A DNA stretch of 9,529 nucleotides from an uncultured Eubacteriales bacterium (lineage in GTDB: Bacteria; Bacillota; Clostridia; Lachnospirales; Bianqueaceae). The stretch lies in contig CACZPA010000131.1 in the NCBI GenBank assembly GCA_902782895.1, forward strand, positions 1 to 9,529. Reading direction: 5' to 3'. This document shows, piece by piece, positions 6,767 through 9,529 of this stretch. The position numbers and the translations under genes are program-made. The notes beneath the pieces are model-generated. The model searched no databases, was not told where the DNA came from, and was given only the letters and a program-made list of their open reading frames with translations. Positions within the stretch are counted from its first letter, which is position 1, and each line of letters starts with the position of its first letter.

Positions 6767-9334
6767 TTATACAAGTGCCACGTCCAGCTTGTAAGAATAC
6801 GTATAGCTGCCGGCGGTCAGCGCGATAGGCGCGTTATCCTTTGCGCCGGGCAGGACAAGATCCGCCGTGCAGCCGAAAGGCACTGTTACGGAGACCGTTA
6901 CATGGGCCGGATCCGTGATCGTCCAGCTGCTCCTGTATTCGCCGGCAGGAGAGTCATAGACGGTCTCCTGATGTCCAAGCGCGGTGTGCAGCGCGGGCGC
7001 GATCTTCATGTAACGGCAGCCCGCGGCAGGCGTTCCGTCCGGCAGGGCAGCGCCGACGTCGAGACCGGCGATATGGCGGAACATCCATTCCACAACGGAA
7101 CCGTACGCATAATGGTTCATGCTGTTCATGCTGGTGCCGGAGATGGTTCCGTCGTCAAGGATGCTGTTCCAGCGCTCCCAGACCGTAGTCGCTCCAAGCT
7201 TGATCTCATGCAGCCAGCCGGGATAATCCTCATTCAGCAGCAGCTTCCAGGCCAGGCCGTCCATACCGTTGTCGGAGAGGATTCCGCACATCAGAGGCGT
7301 GCCGACAAAACCGGTCCTCAGCTTGTCGCCGGCCTTCGCGAAGAGCTCGGTGAGCTGTTTTCTGGTCAGCTCCACGTTGTCGGACAGATGGTATTTGAGC
7401 GTCAGAAGCAGCGCGGTCTGCGTCTTGATGCAGCAGCGGCCGGTCGCACTGTAGAATTCTTTTTTAACGGCGCTGTACTGCTCGTCGGCAAGCGCGCGGT
7501 ACGCGGTTTCGTCCTCGGCTTTGCCAAGCACGTGCGCGGTCTTGCTCACGATCTCCGCGCTGGCGGCATAATACAGATTCGCGATGAAAGCTTCATCCGT
7601 TGCGCCGCGGACTTCCTCCGGGTTGCCATTCATGTTGTCAAGAGCGAGCCAGTCGCCGAAGTGGAAAACATCTCTCCAGTGGTGATCCGTCCCGTCTACA
7701 CGGCGGATATATTCCACCCAGGCCTTCATGCTTTCATACTGATCTTCCAGAATATGCGTATCCCCGTAGAAAAGATACAGATTCCACGGCATGATGCAGG
7801 CCGCGTCGCCCCATACGGTTGCTGTGCCGTCCAGCCCGCACGCAGGGACGACATTCGGCACCATACCGTCCAGAAGCAGCTGCTCCTGGTACATGTCGTA
7901 CAGATATTTCGCATAGAAAGCATAGGTGTCCGTAAGATATGTCGCGGTCGGGGAGAAGACCTGCGCGTCGCCGGTCCAGCCCATGCGCTCATCGCGCTGC
8001 GGGCAGTCGGTCGGGACGTCCACAAAGTTGCTGCGCAGTCCCCAGCGGACGTTGGAGAGGAACTGATTGAGCAGCGCGTGGCCGGTCTCCATGGTCCCGC
8101 GGTCCGGAACCTCACTGTAAAGGGCATATCCGACAAAGTCCTCCTTGCGGAGGTCCGGAATGCCTTCGATTTTGACATAACGATAGCCGTAGAAGGTGAA
8201 ATGCGGCTGCAGCAGGACGGTTTCGCCGTTGGATGTGAAGAAATACTCAGACTTGGCGGAGCGGAGGTTTTCATTGTAGAAGCAGCCGTTCTGCAGAATC
8301 TCACCGGTCTGGATATGGATAAGCTTGCCCTTGGGCGCGGATACCTTCAGGCGGAAAATGCCGGTAAATTCCTGTCCCATGTCGAAAACAAGCTCGCCTT
8401 TTGGCATATGGATCAGCTCCGCCGGCTCGAAAGTCTTGCGGATCCGGACCGGAGTACTCATGCGGTCGGTCAGTTTGCCTTTTGGCGCGTCGCAGAAGAC
8501 CGCCTGCTCGGGCGGCAGCTCCGGCAGCGTATCGTCACGGTGCTCACCGTCGTAGATGTTGGAGAAAGTGATCGTAGAGCGGCGTACGGTCCAGCTTTCA
8601 TCGGTGCCGATAACGTCCTCGGTGCCGTCCGTATACGCGATATGCAGCTCCGCGAGCAGCTTCCAGCTGTCGCCGAAATACCCGACGCGGCCGATATCCT
8701 TGAAGCCGAAACGGCCCTTGTACCAGCCGTTTCCAAGGAGGACGGACAGCTTGCCGGGAGCACCGGCTTCCGCCTGTTGCAGGATCTCCGTCATGTCATA
8801 GGTCTGTACCTGCACCCACTGGTTATAATCGTTGCAGTACGGTGTCAGATATTCGTCGCCGATGCGGACATCGCCGTAATAAGCTTCATAGAGGCCGAGG
8901 CCGCTGATATAGAGACGCGCGGATTTGACCGATTTCTTCGGGGCGATGGTTTTCTCAAAATACGGATGGCGCGGCTCGGTGCTGTCACAGCTGATCCATC
9001 GGCCGGTCCAGGGCTCGTCCATTTTGCCGGTCTCAAAGAAATGTACAGAGCTCGTCGCGGTTTCGCCGGCATCGCTCTCGACGGTTACGGTGAAATAGTA
9101 TCTGGTCCGGGGCTTCAGCTCGACCGGCAGTTCCCAGGCCAGACTGTCAGCGTCCGCTGTCATACCGGTGTCGAGCAGGATCTGCCGCATCTCGGGATCA
9201 GCGGCCACAACCGCGCGGGCAGCCTTCTGGCATTTGCCGGCGGCACCGCGGACTTTCCACGAAAGGACGACCCGCTGCATGCGGTAACCGACCGGATCCT
9301 GCAGATGATTCATCTGTACATTGTAAATTTCCAT
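6767..9334 (-). CDS. GH78 alpha-L-rhamnosidase
   Basis: 855 residues, a normal length for the family. Domains in order: a fibronectin-III-like module at about 1-100 (LSWKV, LKPRTRYYFTV); the rhamnosidase N-terminal beta-sandwich at about 110-290 (ARLYISGLGLYE, VLLGNGWYKGR); a second sandwich at about 295-405 (FDMGQEFTG, YGYRYVKIEG); an (alpha/alpha)6 barrel at about 410-755; and a C-terminal beta domain at about 765-850. The hallmark DCPQRDERMGWTGDAQVF spans 443-460, with E449 as the expected general acid. GATTVWERW at 714-722 carries E720, the expected general base by comparison with characterised GH78 enzymes. The catalytic machinery looks intact. It releases terminal alpha-L-rhamnose from glycosides or polysaccharides. 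With no signal peptide it should act in the cytoplasm on imported substrates. The ATG at 9334 has AAGGAG 8 bases upstream; a TTG at 9370 in frame would run into the promoter region and is less likely. Confidence 0.95.
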   Translation of the reverse strand: MEIYNVQMNHLQDPVGYRMQRVVLSWKVRGAAGKCQKAARAVVAADPEMRQILLDTGMTADADSLAWELPVELKPRTRYYFTVTVESDAGETATSSVHFFETGKMDEPWTGRWISCDSTEPRHPYFEKTIAPKKSVKSARLYISGLGLYEAYYGDVRIGDEYLTPYCNDYNQWVQVQTYDMTEILQQAEAGAPGKLSVLLGNGWYKGRFGFKDIGRVGYFGDSWKLLAELHIAYTDGTEDVIGTDESWTVRRSTITFSNIYDGEHRDDTLPELPPEQAVFCDAPKGKLTDRMSTPVRIRKTFEPAELIHMPKGELVFDMGQEFTGIFRLKVSAPKGKLIHIQTGEILQNGCFYNENLRSAKSEYFFTSNGETVLLQPHFTFYGYRYVKIEGIPDLRKEDFVGYALYSEVPDRGTMETGHALLNQFLSNVRWGLRSNFVDVPTDCPQRDERMGWTGDAQVFSPTATYLTDTYAFYAKYLYDMYQEQLLLDGMVPNVVPACGLDGTATVWGDAACIMPWNLYLFYGDTHILEDQYESMKAWVEYIRRVDGTDHHWRDVFHFGDWLALDNMNGNPEEVRGATDEAFIANLYYAASAEIVSKTAHVLGKAEDETAYRALADEQYSAVKKEFYSATGRCCIKTQTALLLTLKYHLSDNVELTRKQLTELFAKAGDKLRTGFVGTPLMCGILSDNGMDGLAWKLLLNEDYPGWLHEIKLGATTVWERWNSILDDGTISGTSMNSMNHYAYGSVVEWMFRHIAGLDVGAALPDGTPAAGCRYMKIAPALHTALGHQETVYDSPAGEYRSSWTITDPAHVTVSVTVPFGCTADLVLPGAKDNAPIALTAGSYTYSYKLDVALV

Positions 9335-9342
9335 GATTTTGA

Positions 9343-9348
9343 CTCCTT
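9343..9348 (-). promoter_or_regulatory. Ribosome binding site of the GH78 gene
   Basis: AAGGAG on the minus strand, 8 bases before the ATG at 9334. It decides the start against the upstream in-frame TTG at 9370. Confidence 0.85.
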
Positions 9349-9359
9349 GTGTATAAAAT

Positions 9360-9413
9360 GTTCTTGACAAATCGGGAGGGCATTGTGTATAATATAGAAG
9401 CTAGTTCTTGACA
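9360..9413. repeat. Direct repeat of a 10-mer in the divergent promoter region
   Basis: GTTCTTGACA occurs at 9360-9369 and again at 9404-9413, 44 bases apart, roughly four helical turns. The first copy contains the tRNA -35 box. The second lies inside an inverted repeat GCTAG-N10-CTAGC (9400-9419), in the tRNA leader and upstream of GH78. It could be two binding sites for one protein, or chance reuse of a -35-like word. Confidence 0.5.
9364..9393 (+). promoter_or_regulatory. Consensus promoter of the tRNA-Ser gene
   Basis: TTGACA (9364-9369) and TATAAT (9388-9393) with an 18-base spacer, matching all twelve consensus positions. The start would be near 9400, about 30 bases before the mature tRNA. 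The perfect match suits a strongly expressed stable RNA. Confidence 0.85.
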
Positions 9414-9414
9414 G
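9386..9414 (-). promoter_or_regulatory. Possible promoter of the GH78 gene
   Basis: On the minus strand, CTGTCA (9414-9409) and TATACA (9391-9386) are 17 bases apart, four of six matches each. Transcription would start near 9379, leaving a leader of about 45 bases with the RBS. The -10 box overlaps the tRNA -10 box on the other strand. It is weak by consensus but the best candidate in the gap. Confidence 0.35.
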
Positions 9415-9431
9415 CTAGCGCCGTAAGCCAT

Positions 9432-9519
9432 GGAGAAGTACTCAAGTGGCCGAAGAGGCGCCCCTGCTAAGGGCGTAGGCCGGGTAACCGGCGCGAGGGT
9501 CCAAATCCCTCCTTCTCCG
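9432..9519 (+). tRNA. tRNA-Ser, anticodon GCU
   Basis: A complete class II cloverleaf. The acceptor GGAGAAG (9432-9438) pairs with CTTCTCC (9512-9518), followed by the serine-type discriminator G9519. The D stem is CTC/GAG. The anticodon stem CGCCC/GGGCG (9459-9463, 9471-9475) holds loop CTGCTAA with anticodon GCT at 9466-9468, reading AGC and AGU. The long variable arm GCCGG-GTAA-CCGGC (9479-9492) is the serine identity mark. The T stem GAGGG/CCCTC (9495-9499, 9507-9511) closes a loop TCCAAAT. CCA is not encoded (TTC follows), so it must be added by the nucleotidyltransferase. Position 55 is C rather than the near-universal U, which is unusual. The gene diverges from GH78 and has its own promoter. 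Confidence 0.95.
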
Positions 9520-9529
9520 TTCTGAAAAC

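Noticed and set aside
6902..9367. An 821-codon plus-strand open frame opposite the GH78 gene
   Set aside because: It is fully antisense to a gene with clear GH78 motifs and catalytic residues; its translation shows no recognisable domain, and long antisense frames are expected from GC-biased third positions.
9335..9370. Upstream TTG start for the GH78 gene adding 12 residues
   Set aside because: The ATG at 9334 has a perfect AAGGAG at ideal spacing; the extension would place the RBS inside the coding region and overlap the tRNA promoter.
9404..9413. A second tRNA promoter using the TTGACA copy at 9408-9413
   Set aside because: No -10-like hexamer lies at 16-18 bases, and the position would fall within the tRNA itself.
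1..9529. Mobile element, CRISPR array, phage or defence system
   Set aside because: No transposase, integrase, spaced repeats or defence-type domains were seen on either strand; the gene content reads as ordinary metabolism, regulation and envelope functions.

Overview
The window looks like chromosomal DNA from a Gram-positive Clostridia-type bacterium, probably a gut Lachnospiraceae or Oscillospiraceae relative. G+C is moderately high by eye (mid-50s percent). The signs are purine-rich Shine-Dalgarno sites, classical TTGACA/TATAAT promoters, a small four-cysteine protein resembling the DUF6472 family of Clostridia, a GT4 glycolipid-type glycosyltransferase, and two cytoplasmic-looking rhamnosidases without signal peptides. 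This is an inference; there is no rRNA or other marker gene to confirm it.

Left half, plus strand: four tightly packed genes. (1) The 3' part of a large glycoside hydrolase resembling GH106 (alpha-L-rhamnosidase type), cut by the left edge. (2) A MocR/PdxR-type regulator (GntR wHTH plus aminotransferase fold) whose start overlaps the hydrolase stop by 7 bases. (3) A secreted or membrane-anchored protein of unknown function. (4) A 59-residue cysteine-containing protein whose start overlaps gene 3 in an ATGA. The string ends exactly where the convergent minus-strand string ends, with no base between the two stop codons.

Right half, minus strand: a complete GH78 alpha-L-rhamnosidase, then a patatin-like phospholipase and a GT4 glycosyltransferase. 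The last two have their own near-consensus promoter, directly after the GH78 stop. At the far right a plus-strand tRNA-Ser(GCU) diverges from GH78, with a consensus promoter in the shared gap.

Functionally, two rhamnosidases of different families flank the window and suggest use of rhamnose-containing glycans or glycosides; the MocR regulator coupled to the first may sense something linked to that pathway. The patatin/GT4 pair points to membrane lipid or glycolipid turnover and synthesis. The most unusual feature is that the MocR protein has glutamine at the position of the PLP Schiff-base lysine while the other recognisable cofactor and ligand residues are kept. I saw no mobile element, CRISPR array or defence system. 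No gene-free stretch exceeds 300 bases.
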